Source: Prevotella sp. UBA1705
GTDB taxonomy: Bacteria; Bacteroidota; Bacteroidia; Bacteroidales; Bacteroidaceae
DNA: 64,000 nt
Direction: 5' to 3'
NCBI GenBank assembly: GCA_002317385.1
Contig: DCJH01000002.1
Span: 8,512 to 72,511, forward strand
Below are positions 17,889 through 26,664 of the stretch, in pieces. Position numbers and translations under genes: made by a program. Every line of letters starts with the position of its first letter. The stretch's first letter is position 1. Under the pieces are notes generated by a model that saw only the letters and a list, made by a program, of their open reading frames with translations, searched no databases and was not told where the DNA came from.

Positions 17889-18731
17889 TTACTCAGCGGC
17901 AGGAGCCTCCTCCTCAGCGGGAGCAGCCTCTACAGTCTCAGCAGCCTCTACGGCCTCCTCCTTGCGTGCCTGACGAGCATGACGCTTGCCTTCTGTGGCC
18001 TCCTCAGCCTGGTCGGCGGCAGCCTTATCGTCTGCCTTCTCCACCTTGCGCTCCTCGAGACCCTCAGCGATAGCGCCGCAAACGGCGTTCAGGATTACCT
18101 CTACAGAGTCCTTAGCATCATCGTTGGCCGGAATCACGAAGTCGATGTCGCGGGGGCTTGAGTTGGTATCAACGATACCGAACACAGGAATACCGAGACG
18201 GTTGGCCTCCTTCACGGCGATGTGTTCCTTCATCACGTCCACAACAAAGAGTGCTGACGGCAGGCGGGTCAGGTCTACGATAGAACCCAAGTTCTTCTCA
18301 AGCTTGGCACGCTGACGGTTAATCTGCAGAATCTCACGCTTAGAAAGATTAGAGAATGTACCGTCATTCATCAACTTATCGATGTTCGTCATTTTCTTAA
18401 CAGCCTTGCGAATGGTTGGGAAGTTGGTGAGCATACCGCCCGGCCAACGCTCAATCACGTAAGGCATGTTTACCGATGAAGCCTTCTCGGCTATGATTTC
18501 CTTGGTCTGTTTCTTAGTAGCGACGAACAGAATCTTCTTTCCGCCCTTGGCAATAGCCTTCAGAGCTTCAGCAGCCTCGTCGATCTTGGCTACTGTTTTG
18601 TTGAGGTCGATGATGTGAATACCATTGCGCTCCATGAAGATGTAGGGGGCCATGGCGGGGTTCCACTTGCGCTTGAGGTGGCCGAAATGGCAACCTGCCT
18701 GCAGTAACTGGTCAAAATTTGTTCTTGACAT
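17889..18731 (-). CDS. rpsB: 30S ribosomal protein S2
   Basis: The 280-residue protein begins with LLQAGCHFGHLKRKWNPAM, the hallmark of S2, and contains ALFVVDVMKEHIAVKEA and RLGIPVFGIVDTNSSP. It binds the small subunit near S1 and the 16S 3' region. The C-terminal ~50 residues are Ala/Glu/Lys-rich (low complexity), an extension usual in Bacteroidota. It lies between rpsI and tsf, after a 333-bp structured spacer. Confidence 0.97.
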   Translation of the reverse strand: MSRTNFDQLLQAGCHFGHLKRKWNPAMAPYIFMERNGIHIIDLNKTVAKIDEAAEALKAIAKGGKKILFVATKKQTKEIIAEKASSVNMPYVIERWPGGMLTNFPTIRKAVKKMTNIDKLMNDGTFSNLSKREILQINRQRAKLEKNLGSIVDLTRLPSALFVVDVMKEHIAVKEANRLGIPVFGIVDTNSSPRDIDFVIPANDDAKDSVEVILNAVCGAIAEGLEERKVEKADDKAAADQAEEATEGKRHARQARKEEAVEAAETVEAAPAEEEAPAAE

Positions 18732-19064
18732 TGTCTTGTTCTTTGTTTAAATGTTTACTTTCTTTTTGAATTCTTGCGCTGAGAGAGACTGACCGCCATG
18801 GTATGGCGGTGTACCGGAACCCTAAAGGTCGGGGGATGTCGACTAAGGGAAGAACGGGCCGCCACGATGTGGCGATGTAGCTCAACAGCTGGGATAGAAT
18901 CAGCCGGAGAGTAATCTGCGGGAAGGAACAGGCCTCGGTTCTAAGAGAGCGGGGCGAGGTTCCAGAAAGGGAAGAGGCGTCATCCGATGAAGGAGGCGGC
19001 TTCCCGGGGATTGCAGAGTCCCTTCGGTTTAGATGCTAAACGGTTCAGTGTCTCCGTCAGGAGA
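18732..19064 (-). promoter_or_regulatory. Structured spacer/leader between rpsI and rpsB
   Basis: This 333-bp GC-rich stretch has no gene and no TAnnTTTG box. It holds two short perfect hairpins of similar design: ACCGCCAT-3-ATGGCGGT (18792-18810) and CGCCAC-3-GTGGCG (18860-18874). The length, lack of a promoter and position before rpsB suggest a leader in which S2 might regulate its own translation; this is inference. Confidence 0.5.
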
Positions 19065-19451
19065 TTAACGCTTACTGAACTGGAAGCGACGACGAGCCTT
19101 GGGCTGACCCGGCTTCTTACGCTCAACAGCACGGCTGTCGCGTGTGAGGAATCCGTGATCCTTGAGGCTCTTCTTATCCTCGGCGTTCACCTTAACGAGT
19201 GCACGTGCGATGGCGAGGCGCAGAGCCTGGCTCTGACCGGTGTAACCGCCACCATCGAGGTTAGCCTTAATATCATATTTCTCAGCAACTTCCAGGAGCT
19301 CCAGTGGCTGCTTAACCACGTACTGCAGGATAGCTGATGGGAAGAAATCCTTGAGATCTTTCTTGTTGATAGTGATCTTGCCGGTACCCTCAGAGAGGTA
19401 AACACGAGCTACAGCGCTCTTACGGCGACCAATTGCGTTAATAACTTCCAT
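19065..19451 (-). CDS. rpsI: 30S ribosomal protein S9
   Basis: The 128-residue protein has INAIGRRKSAVARVYL at the start and GGGYTGQSQALRLAIARAL in the middle. It ends in the basic tail KARRRFQFSKR that reaches the P-site tRNA. Length and ends are normal. It follows rplM after 12 bp in the usual L13-S9 pair. Confidence 0.97.
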   Translation of the reverse strand: MEVINAIGRRKSAVARVYLSEGTGKITINKKDLKDFFPSAILQYVVKQPLELLEVAEKYDIKANLDGGGYTGQSQALRLAIARALVKVNAEDKKSLKDHGFLTRDSRAVERKKPGQPKARRRFQFSKR

Positions 19452-19463
19452 CTTTTCTCCTTA

Positions 19464-19925
19464 TTATTTATACTGGTTAATATCGATTGCCTTGGGCTTC
19501 TGAGCTGCTTTGTCGTGCTCAGCACCCTCGAAAACATAGAGATTGTCCAACAGGGCGCGTCCCAGACGACCCTTGGGCAGCATACCCTTCACGGCGTGAC
19601 GGATAATCTTGTCCACACCACCCTCGCGAGTACGAAGCTCAGCAGGAGTGTTGAAACGCTGTCCACCAGGATAACCAGTGTAACGAGTGTAGATCTTGTC
19701 GGTCTCTTTCTTACCAGAGAAAACCACCTTATCAGCATTGATAATGATGACATTGTCACCGCAGTCTACATGAGGTGTGAAGTTTGGTTTGTACTTTCCG
19801 CGAATCAACTTAGCAACTTTGGAGCAGAGACGACCCACAATCTGGTCTGTAGCGTCCACTACAACCCACTCCTTCTTAACCGTTTCCTTGTTGGCGGAAA
19901 TAGTCTTGTAACTTAAAGTGTCCAT
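19464..19925 (-). CDS. rplM: 50S ribosomal protein L13
   Basis: The 153-residue protein has WVVVDATDQIVGRLCSKVA, then GDNVIIINADKVVFSGKK, then MLPKGRLGRALLDNLYVFEG, all diagnostic for L13, an early-assembly large-subunit protein. It is first in the rplM-rpsI-rpsB-tsf unit, with a ~200-nt leader from the promoter at 20131-20138. Confidence 0.97.
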   Translation of the reverse strand: MDTLSYKTISANKETVKKEWVVVDATDQIVGRLCSKVAKLIRGKYKPNFTPHVDCGDNVIIINADKVVFSGKKETDKIYTRYTGYPGGQRFNTPAELRTREGGVDKIIRHAVKGMLPKGRLGRALLDNLYVFEGAEHDKAAQKPKAIDINQYK

Positions 19926-20130
19926 TTTAAAATTTAAATTTTACTACTAAAAAACGTTTTTATTACCTTGATAAACAGAGACCTCACGGCGCCTCCAGTC
20001 TAAAAGAGACCATCCATGGCTTTCGCTCTGTTGCACAACTGATTCACTAACCACGATGTCCGGCCAAAGGCATCGCTATTAACACAATCGTGCGTGGGGC
20101 TCTAAGCGTGCCCCGGAAATAATCGGTCTG
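19926..20130 (-). promoter_or_regulatory. Long structured 5' leader of rplM
   Basis: About 200 nt lie between the promoter and the rplM ATG. Read on the minus strand, hairpins include GGGGC...GCCCC right after the start and GATGCC-TTTG-GCCGGACATC further on. The AT-rich last 40 nt would leave the start codon open. A leader this long before a ribosomal operon suggests autogenous control. I cannot match it to a named leader. Confidence 0.5.
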
Positions 20131-20138
20131 CAAAATTA
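20131..20138 (-). promoter_or_regulatory. Bacteroidota -7 box (TAATTTTG) of the rplM operon
   Basis: On the minus strand TAATTTTGCAG matches TAnnTTTG. It is the only such box upstream of rplM. No clean -33 TTG is visible. Confidence 0.6.
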
Positions 20139-20351
20139 CTCATTTTATTCTGGATGAGCTCGCGATGTGTTGATGGAAATGAAGATATTAATTATTATTA
20201 ACTTTATTACGAATTTTTAACCCGAAGTTTACTTCATCGCTATGAGAATGCTGCGAGAAACTTTCGTACAGAAATGCCCTTGAAATGGGCATTACGGGGT
20301 GGAATTAGTCGATTTTGCGATTTTATTGTTCGAAGTTTCCGATATTTTGCG

Positions 20352-20359
20352 TAACTTTG
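20352..20359 (+). promoter_or_regulatory. Bacteroidota -7 box (TAACTTTG) of fabI
   Basis: TAACTTTGC matches TAnnTTTG, with a TTG at 20326-20328 (spacing 23, slightly long). It lies 24 bp before the fabI ATG. The 20139-20351 stretch between the two divergent promoters is AT-rich and holds nothing else recognisable. Confidence 0.65.
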
Positions 20360-20383
20360 CCGCACAAAACAAACCAATATATT

Positions 20384-21241
20384 ATGAGCAACAACTTATT
20401 AAAAGGAAAAAGGGGCATCATCTTTGGTGCGTTGAACGAGAAATCTATTGCGTGGAAGGTTGCAGAGCGCGCCGTTGAAGAGGGTGCCACCATCACCTTG
20501 TCGAACACGCCGATAGCTGTCCGCATGGGCACAGTAAACGCTCTCTCTGAGAAGCTCAACTGCGAAGTGATCCCCGCCGACGCCACCAGCGTGGAGGATT
20601 TGGAGAATGTTTTCCGCCGCTCCATGGAGGTTTTGGGAGGCAAGATCGACTTCGTGCTCCACTCCATCGGTATGTCGCCCAACGTGCGCAAGCATCGCAC
20701 CTACGACGACCTCGACTACAACATGCTCGGAACCACACTCGATATCTCTGCCGTTTCGTTCCATAAGATGATTCAGAGCGCCAAGAAGCTCGACGCGATG
20801 AATGAATATGGCTCCATCGTAGCCCTGAGCTACGTGGCTGCCCAGCGCACATTCTACGGCTACAACGATATGGCCGACGCCAAGGCGCTGCTCGAAAGCA
20901 TCGCCCGCAGCTTCGGATACATCTACGGACGCGAGCACCATGTGCGTATCAACACCATCTCGCAGTCGCCCACCATGACCACTGCCGGACAGGGAGTGAA
21001 GGGTATGGACAAGCTCTACGACTTCGCCAACCGCATGTCTCCCTTAGGCAACGCGAGCGCTGAGGAGTGTGCCGACTACTGCATCGTGATGTTCTCCGAC
21101 CTCACCCGCAAGGTGACCATGCAGAATCTGTATCACGACGGCGGCTTCTCCAACGTGGGCATGAGCCTCCGTGCCATGGCCACCTACGAGAAAGGACTCG
21201 ATGAATACAAGGACGAAGAGGGCCATATCATCTACGGATAA
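20384..21241 (+). CDS. fabI: FabI, enoyl-ACP reductase (NADH)
   Basis: The 285-residue short-chain dehydrogenase catalyses the last reduction of each fatty-acid elongation cycle. It starts LLKGKRGIIFGALNEKSIAW, with the divergent glycine-rich cofactor loop of FabI. DFVLHSIGMSP, LSYVAAQRTFYGYNDM and ADAKALLES supply the Tyr/Lys catalytic pair, and VRINTISQSP follows. It is the triclosan-target family. ATG 20384 is chosen because it follows the promoter; the upstream in-frame codons lie before the -7 box. A strong terminator follows. Confidence 0.95.
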   Translation: MSNNLLKGKRGIIFGALNEKSIAWKVAERAVEEGATITLSNTPIAVRMGTVNALSEKLNCEVIPADATSVEDLENVFRRSMEVLGGKIDFVLHSIGMSPNVRKHRTYDDLDYNMLGTTLDISAVSFHKMIQSAKKLDAMNEYGSIVALSYVAAQRTFYGYNDMADAKALLESIARSFGYIYGREHHVRINTISQSPTMTTAGQGVKGMDKLYDFANRMSPLGNASAEECADYCIVMFSDLTRKVTMQNLYHDGGFSNVGMSLRAMATYEKGLDEYKDEEGHIIYG

Positions 21242-21297
21242 GCCGTAGGGAGCAAACCTCCGCGACCTCTCCCATGGGAGGAATAACTACAATGACA

Positions 21298-21342
21298 GAG
21301 CGCCGACACGATGTTAGAGAATCGTGCCGGCGCTCTTTTTTA
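21298..21342 (+). terminator. Intrinsic terminator of fabI
   Basis: GAGCGCCGACACGAT pairs with ATCGTGCCGGCGCTC (one mismatch) and is followed by seven T residues. It lies about 57 bp beyond the fabI stop. Confidence 0.88.
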
Positions 21343-21394
21343 TTGTCGCCATATGGGCTGCCCAATAAGGCTCTATCCCATGGGGTTGAGAAAA

Positions 21395-21470
21395 GGTAGT
21401 AATCGCGACGGGATTAGGTAGTAATCGCGCAACGATTAGGTAGTAAAGGCGACGCGATTAGTACCTTATT
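21395..21470. repeat. Three tandem 22-bp GGTAGTAATCGC units
   Basis: Units at 21395-21416, 21417-21438 and 21439-21460 each begin GGTAGTAA and end GATTA, then a partial GTACCTTA follows. This is the cleanest instance of a family whose scattered copies occur near 7380, 14305, 32460, 41770, 54545 and 63625. No spacers separate the units, so it is not a CRISPR. Confidence 0.85.
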
Positions 21471-21527
21471 CCGAAAGGGGGAAATAGCAAGGGGATAAAC
21501 GCCGGTAGGAGGCGCTGCCCCAGAGCC

Positions 21528-22583
21528 CTACTGCTGGCGCTTGGCTTGGGCAGCATCCCACTTGAGCAGTCGCTTGTATTCCTTCTTGGTGAGGCGCATG
21601 AAGGAACCGTGCTGCGGCGCCGTCACACCCTTGATGTCTACCGGCTCGTGGAAGTTGCGCAGGTTCTCGTCGGCCTTGCAGATGCGATAGTGCTTCGGAT
21701 TGTCGCTGTATTGGATGTAGGCCACGCGCCAGGTATTGTCGCCAATGAGCTGGAACGCCGACGAACCCTCACACTTCTTGTTGCCCTCGAAGCTCACATA
21801 ATCGTGCTCCACGGGCTCGCCCCAGCCATGGGTGAGATGGTCTGATGTGGCCGTGTAGATGCCCGGATGGCCGCCTTCCTTCTTGATGAGCATATGGTAT
21901 TTGCCATCGGCCAGCAGGTTGATGTCGGCATCGATGGTGGCATAGCCCCAGTCGAAGAGCAGTCGGGGCGTTGTGATCTTGGTGAAGTCGCGCGAAGCAT
22001 AGCTGTAGTACATGCGGTCGTATTTCTCCTCGGGACGGTTGAGCATGGAATAATAGATCATATATCCGCCCTTCTGGCCGTCGGGCCACTGATACGAGGG
22101 GTCCCAGAAGATCTGAGGAGCCCACACACGGTTCACCGTAGACCAGTCTTTGTAGGGCGACTTCGCCGTGGCACCGTCGCAGAAGAGGCTCATGCCCTTG
22201 CGGAAATCGAACGTCACCGAGGTCCAGTGAATCAGGTCTTTGCTCTTGAGGAGGTCGATACCGTAGTTGTCCCACTTATGGCTTTTGGCCACACACATAT
22301 CTGTGGTCACCATCACGAAGCCCTTGCCGTTCCATGCGCGGGTGATATAGGCGTCGCGCGTGCCGCCCTCGATGCGGGCGTGCTCCTGCGGATCAAAGAT
22401 GGCATTGCCCCCGAGGATGTCCTGATAGTTATATCCATCGCGGCTCACGGCATAGGCAGTGTACTCCGCGCGGTCGCTCATGTGACAATAGAGATAGCCG
22501 TAGGTGCCCTTCACGACGTTCTGGGCAGAGGCGCTCATCGCCGCGGCCGACAAGAGAATGAGTGATAATAGCTTCTTTTTCAT
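21528..22583 (-). CDS. Secreted GH43-like glycosidase
   Basis: The 351-residue precursor has a signal peptide (LLSLILLSAAAMSASAQ). It follows a five-bladed propeller pattern: a WAPQIFWDP motif that usually carries the pKa-modulating Asp of family 43, and CEGSSAF, where the catalytic acid Glu normally sits. Family members remove arabinose or xylose from plant polysaccharides. It has no SusC/D partners nearby and stands alone with no obvious promoter. The N-terminal base Asp is not clear by eye, so activity and substrate are uncertain. Confidence 0.72.
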   Translation of the reverse strand: MKKKLLSLILLSAAAMSASAQNVVKGTYGYLYCHMSDRAEYTAYAVSRDGYNYQDILGGNAIFDPQEHARIEGGTRDAYITRAWNGKGFVMVTTDMCVAKSHKWDNYGIDLLKSKDLIHWTSVTFDFRKGMSLFCDGATAKSPYKDWSTVNRVWAPQIFWDPSYQWPDGQKGGYMIYYSMLNRPEEKYDRMYYSYASRDFTKITTPRLLFDWGYATIDADINLLADGKYHMLIKKEGGHPGIYTATSDHLTHGWGEPVEHDYVSFEGNKKCEGSSAFQLIGDNTWRVAYIQYSDNPKHYRICKADENLRNFHEPVDIKGVTAPQHGSFMRLTKKEYKRLLKWDAAQAKRQQ

Positions 22584-22748
22584 TGCTGATGGGTTGAGGT
22601 TTTATAATGTTAGAATTGTTGTAGCAGGTTGTAAGAATACTGTGAAATGGTTATCAGGACCGGCATCGCCGACCCTCTCCTATACCTTATATATATAGGC
22701 TGCGCCCAGCATCCCCCTCTCCTCCAGGGCTCATCTCAACAGAACCCC

Positions 22749-22795
22749 ACCGCGCCAGCCTAATTTTGAATTCTGAATTTTGAATTTTGAATTGC
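22749..22795. repeat. AATTCAAAATTC short repeat tract
   Basis: A run of GAATTTTGAATT/GAATTCTGAATT units sits right after the transporter stop (read on the minus strand). A related tract lies at 58450-58570 around the prmC/recX junction. Confidence 0.6.
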
Positions 22796-22796
22796 C

Positions 22797-23786
22797 TCAC
22801 GCCGCCTTCTCCATCCCCTTTCTTCTCACCATCCATATCTCCACAGAGTTGATGATGTTTTGCCAGAGGATATAGCAGCCGGGCCCAACCGACGACAGCG
22901 GGTTGAGGAATGCCGTGGCCACCCAGATGGCGAAGGCCGTGTTCTTCTGCCCCAGGGCCTGTCCGGCCTCCACAATCTTGTCGAAATAGTGGCCGATGAA
23001 GCGGCCGGTGGCAAACTGAATGATGCAGAGGATGAGCCCCAGAGCGGCTATCGACAGGAGGAACACCACCGGCGTGTGGGCCCATGCGTCGAGGATGTTC
23101 ATGGCCGTAGTGCCCGACACCACCACGAGCGAGGCGCCCCAGAGATAGTAGCTCAGGTCCTTCACGCCCACGATGCGACGGTGGAGCCGGTGGAAACCAT
23201 GCTTCACGATGTAGGCTGCGCCCATGGGCAGGATGAGCACCACGCCTACCTGCCAGAGAATCTTGAGGAAAAGCGGCACAAACTCCACCTGCTCCATGGC
23301 GCCCGCGGTGTGGGGCAGCAGGGGGAAGCAGAGCGGAATGAGCAGCGCCGAGATGAAGTTGGAGATGAAAGTATAGGTGGTCATCTCCTCCAGTGAGCCG
23401 CCGAGCTTGGCCGTCACCACGGCGGCGGCCGAGGCTGCAGGACTGATGATGCACACCAGGATGGCTTCGAGCATGATGAGTGCCCTACCGGTGATGCCGA
23501 AACCGAGGATGATGCCCAGCAGCGCAAAGATGAAAACCACCTGCTGGATACCTATCCACAGATGCCATTTCACCGGCAGCAGCCGCCGGAAGTCTACCTT
23601 GCAGAAGGTGACGAAGAGCACAAGAAACATGAAATCGGGCAATACATTGTCGTTGTAGGGCAGGTACCAGCGGCCAATGGGCTGCAGGAAGGGCACGAAA
23701 TGGAACAGCAGATAGACCACGATTCCGGTGATGATAGACACCGGGAGGGTCCAGTTCTTGATAAACGTGAGTATGGCCTGATTCAT
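22797..23786 (-). CDS. BASS-type (bile acid:sodium symporter-like) membrane transporter
   Basis: The 329-residue protein is almost wholly hydrophobic, with about 9-10 membrane segments. It includes CIISPAASAAAVVTAKLGG (an N-proximal cross-over motif) and AFAIWVATAFLNPLSSVGPG, the second inverted repeat of the BASS fold. The family imports organic acids with sodium; the substrate here cannot be inferred. It lies 30 bp downstream of rseP on the same strand and probably shares its transcript. Confidence 0.78.
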   Translation of the reverse strand: MNQAILTFIKNWTLPVSIITGIVVYLLFHFVPFLQPIGRWYLPYNDNVLPDFMFLVLFVTFCKVDFRRLLPVKWHLWIGIQQVVFIFALLGIILGFGITGRALIMLEAILVCIISPAASAAAVVTAKLGGSLEEMTTYTFISNFISALLIPLCFPLLPHTAGAMEQVEFVPLFLKILWQVGVVLILPMGAAYIVKHGFHRLHRRIVGVKDLSYYLWGASLVVVSGTTAMNILDAWAHTPVVFLLSIAALGLILCIIQFATGRFIGHYFDKIVEAGQALGQKNTAFAIWVATAFLNPLSSVGPGCYILWQNIINSVEIWMVRRKGMEKAA

Positions 23787-23816
23787 GATTGAGACGCTAT
23801 TGAGCGGCGGCAGGCA

Positions 23817-25253
23817 TCATTGCATGACGCCTATCCACCTTAATATATCGTTGAGATTGGCCACCACCATGAGCAATATCAATATGGTGATACCCACATA
23901 TTCTGCCCTTATCATGAAGGTTTCGGAGGGCTTGCGCCGCGTAATCATCTCATAGAGCAGGAAAAGCACGTGCCCACCGTCCAAGGCGGGGATGGGCAGA
24001 ATGTTCATGAAGGCCAGGATGATGCTCAGGAAAGCGGTCATCTTCCAGAACATATACCAGTCCCAGGTCGAGGGGAACAGGCTTCCGATGGAGCCGAAAC
24101 CACCGAGGCTCTTCGCGCCGTCGGCCGTAAACACATACTTCATGTCGCTCACGTATCCGGCCAGAACGTCCCATCCGTATTTCACTCCGGCGGGGAAGCT
24201 CTCCAGGAAGCTGTAGTTCACGTGGGTGGTGCGGCCCTCATAGAGCTTGAGGAAGCTGGCCGCGAAGAATCCAAACTTCAAGTCGGCACCGAGATTGGCC
24301 TTCAGCGTGTCTACCTTCTGGCTGCCGGCCTTGGCCACGGTGATGGTCACGGCACGCAGTTTTAGGCTGTCGGCGTGGGTCTTCACCACCGAGAGCTGGT
24401 CCTCCACGCTGCCAATCTCATCGGTAAACTCATTGTATGAGTCGATGGCCTTGCCGTTCACAGAGAGTATTCGGTCGCCCTTCTGCAGGCCCATCTGACT
24501 TGCCGGGGTGACGATGGAGTCTTTGCTGCCCTCTGCCACGGGCATGCGCTGGAGCACGGAATCTACCACAGCCGGGGTGAACGGGGCGAGGAAGCGGGGC
24601 GTAGACTTCAGCATGTCGAGCAGATTGAGCTTGCCCGGCAAGTCGATGCGCACCTTCTTGCCGCCGCGCAACACGTCGGCATAGTGGGCTTCAGACAGGT
24701 CGCGGTAGACGTCTACATTGAAATCGCGGAAGGTGCCGCGGTCGGTGCCGAGCAGGATATCGTGGTCTTGGAATCCCAGCTGCTTGGCCTCGCTGTTGAA
24801 CTTCATACCCATCGACATGTCCTTCATGGCTACATATTCTTCGCCCCAGTGGAACATGATCATGGAATAGATAAACAGGGCCAGCACAAAATTAACCACT
24901 ACGCCGGCCACCATGATGATGAGCCGCTGCCAGGCGGGCTTCGTGCGGAACTCCCAAGGCTGCGGATCGCGCTTCATCTGCTCGGTATCCATGCTCTCAT
25001 CGATCATTCCGGCTATCTTGCAATAGCCTCCCAGGGGTAGCCATCCCATGCCATATTCGGTCTCACTGGTCTTGGGCTTAAACTTAAAGAGCTTTCCGCT
25101 CCACTTGCCTACGGTGACATCGAAGAACACGAAGAACTTTTCGACCCTCACGCCAAATAGCTTGGATGCCAGCGCGTGGCCGCCCTCGTGGAGCAACACC
25201 AGCAGGGAGATCGACAGGATGAACTGTAGGAGCTTGATGATAAATATTTCCAT
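23817..25253 (-). CDS. rseP: RseP, site-2 intramembrane metalloprotease
   Basis: The 478-residue inner-membrane protease has the zinc motif HEGGH at residues 22-26 in the first helix. The second active-site motif PALDGGHVLF lies near the end. A PDZ domain sits between (MGLQKGDRILSVNGKAI). RseP cuts membrane-anchored regulators in the envelope stress pathway and clears signal peptides. It follows dxr on the same strand after a repeat-filled spacer. The arrangement dxr-rseP is typical of Bacteroidota and many Proteobacteria. Confidence 0.95.
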   Translation of the reverse strand: MEIFIIKLLQFILSISLLVLLHEGGHALASKLFGVRVEKFFVFFDVTVGKWSGKLFKFKPKTSETEYGMGWLPLGGYCKIAGMIDESMDTEQMKRDPQPWEFRTKPAWQRLIIMVAGVVVNFVLALFIYSMIMFHWGEEYVAMKDMSMGMKFNSEAKQLGFQDHDILLGTDRGTFRDFNVDVYRDLSEAHYADVLRGGKKVRIDLPGKLNLLDMLKSTPRFLAPFTPAVVDSVLQRMPVAEGSKDSIVTPASQMGLQKGDRILSVNGKAIDSYNEFTDEIGSVEDQLSVVKTHADSLKLRAVTITVAKAGSQKVDTLKANLGADLKFGFFAASFLKLYEGRTTHVNYSFLESFPAGVKYGWDVLAGYVSDMKYVFTADGAKSLGGFGSIGSLFPSTWDWYMFWKMTAFLSIILAFMNILPIPALDGGHVLFLLYEMITRRKPSETFMIRAEYVGITILILLMVVANLNDILRWIGVMQ

Positions 25254-25271
25254 TGTTATAAATTTACTTTT

Positions 25272-25467
25272 TCCAGCCTCTCCCCCGACCCCTCCCCCGC
25301 AGGGAGGGGAGTAATCACCATCAAGGCGTTTCTACGGGATGGGTATGGCCTATTGATATTTTCCTCTGCTTATTTGTCCTATCTCATTCTTCATTTTCAT
25401 TCGTTTGAAACTGAGGCGTGGACATTTTATTCCCCTCCCTACGGGGGAGGGGTTAGGGGAGAGGCTC
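25272..25467. repeat. CCCCTCCC inverted-repeat element (pair)
   Basis: The two ends (25272-25314 and 25425-25467) are near reverse complements: CCTCTCCCCCGACCCCTCCC against GGGGAGGGGTTAGGGGAGAG. Each end holds its own CCCCTCCC/GGGAGGGG hairpin. The element fills the rseP-dxr spacer. Relatives are at 29098-29255 and 30931-30963. Confidence 0.75.
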
Positions 25468-26628
25468 TTATTTATTAATAAACTGCTTTGCTATTTCCCT
25501 CGCTTCCCTATCCGTCTGCAGGTAGACGTCTAAGTCGGGATTGCTGTCAAACGGCGTCTGGGCCATCGTCTTACCGATGATTTCGGCCATGCCGAGGAAC
25601 GAACACTCGCCCCGTCGGAACGCTGCGTTGGCCACTTCGTTGGCCGCATTGAGGATGCAGGGCATGTTGCCACCGCGGTTGATGGCCTCGTAGGCCAGCA
25701 CGAGACACTGGAACTTCTCCACGTCGGGCTCGAAAAACTCGAGCGTCCGGGCCTTGAACAGGTCGAGACGGTCGCCCTGAAGCGTGAGCCTGCGGGGGTA
25801 GGAGAAGGCGTATTGGATAGGCAGTCGCATGTCGGGAACACCCAACTGGGCCTTCACGGCGCCGTCCATAAACTGCACGCCGCTATGTACGATGCTCTGA
25901 GGATGTATCAACACCTGAATCTTGTCGGCCGGAACGCCAAACAACCACTTGGCTTCCATCACCTCAAAACCCTTGTTCATGAGCGTGGCGGAGTCGATGG
26001 TGATCTTCGCTCCCATATCCCACGTGGGGTGACGCAGGGCGTCGGCCGCAGTCACGGTCTTGAGTTGGTCGTGCGAGAAGAGCCGGAACGGACCGCCAGA
26101 GCAGGTGAGGAGAATCTTGTCTACCTCGTTCATGTCTTCTCCCACGAGGCTCTGGAAGATGGCGCTATGCTCCGAATCGACCGGCAGCAGGTCTACATGA
26201 TACTGCTGCACGAGGTTCAACATGAGCTCTCCAGCTACCACCAGCGTCTCCTTATTGGCCAGGGCAATCTTCTTGCGGGCCTTGATGGCTTGGATAGTAG
26301 GCACCAATCCCGAGAAGCCCACCATCGAAGCGAGCACAATGTCGATAGGCTCAGCCTCCACAACTTGGTTCAACGCCTCACTGCCGGCATAGACCTTGAT
26401 CTCCGGTTTGTCGCTCAAGAGACTCACCAGTCGGTCGTAATGGGCCTCGTTGGCTATCACCACACAGGCCGGATTGAACCGTCGGGCCTGTTCGGCAAGC
26501 ACCTCCACGCTGTTGTTGGCGGTAAGGCAGTAGGCCTCATAGAGGTCAGGGTGCTGGGCGATGACGTCCAGAGCCTGGGTTCCGATGGAGCCCGTGCTGC
26601 CAAGAATACATATCTGTTGTTTTTTCAT
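25468..26628 (-). CDS. dxr: Dxr, 1-deoxy-D-xylulose 5-phosphate reductoisomerase
   Basis: The 386-residue cytosolic enzyme performs the first committed step of the MEP pathway. NADPH-binding ICILGSTGSIGTQALDVI opens it. ALANKETLVVAGEL, LPVDSEHSAIFQ (metal-binding Asp/Glu), KITIDSATLMNKGFEVMEA and HPQSIVHSGVQF are the catalytic core. Full length and complete. It lies between rimM and rseP on the minus strand; ispD and ispF of the same pathway are elsewhere in the window. Confidence 0.97.
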   Translation of the reverse strand: MKKQQICILGSTGSIGTQALDVIAQHPDLYEAYCLTANNSVEVLAEQARRFNPACVVIANEAHYDRLVSLLSDKPEIKVYAGSEALNQVVEAEPIDIVLASMVGFSGLVPTIQAIKARKKIALANKETLVVAGELMLNLVQQYHVDLLPVDSEHSAIFQSLVGEDMNEVDKILLTCSGGPFRLFSHDQLKTVTAADALRHPTWDMGAKITIDSATLMNKGFEVMEAKWLFGVPADKIQVLIHPQSIVHSGVQFMDGAVKAQLGVPDMRLPIQYAFSYPRRLTLQGDRLDLFKARTLEFFEPDVEKFQCLVLAYEAINRGGNMPCILNAANEVANAAFRRGECSFLGMAEIIGKTMAQTPFDSNPDLDVYLQTDREAREIAKQFINK

Positions 26629-26664
26629 TGCTGTTTTATCGTAATCAGGTTTCGGCCCTACGGG

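Noticed and set aside
21395..21470. Possible CRISPR array from three regular repeats
   Set aside because: The 22-bp units are directly adjacent without spacers, and no cas genes are present.
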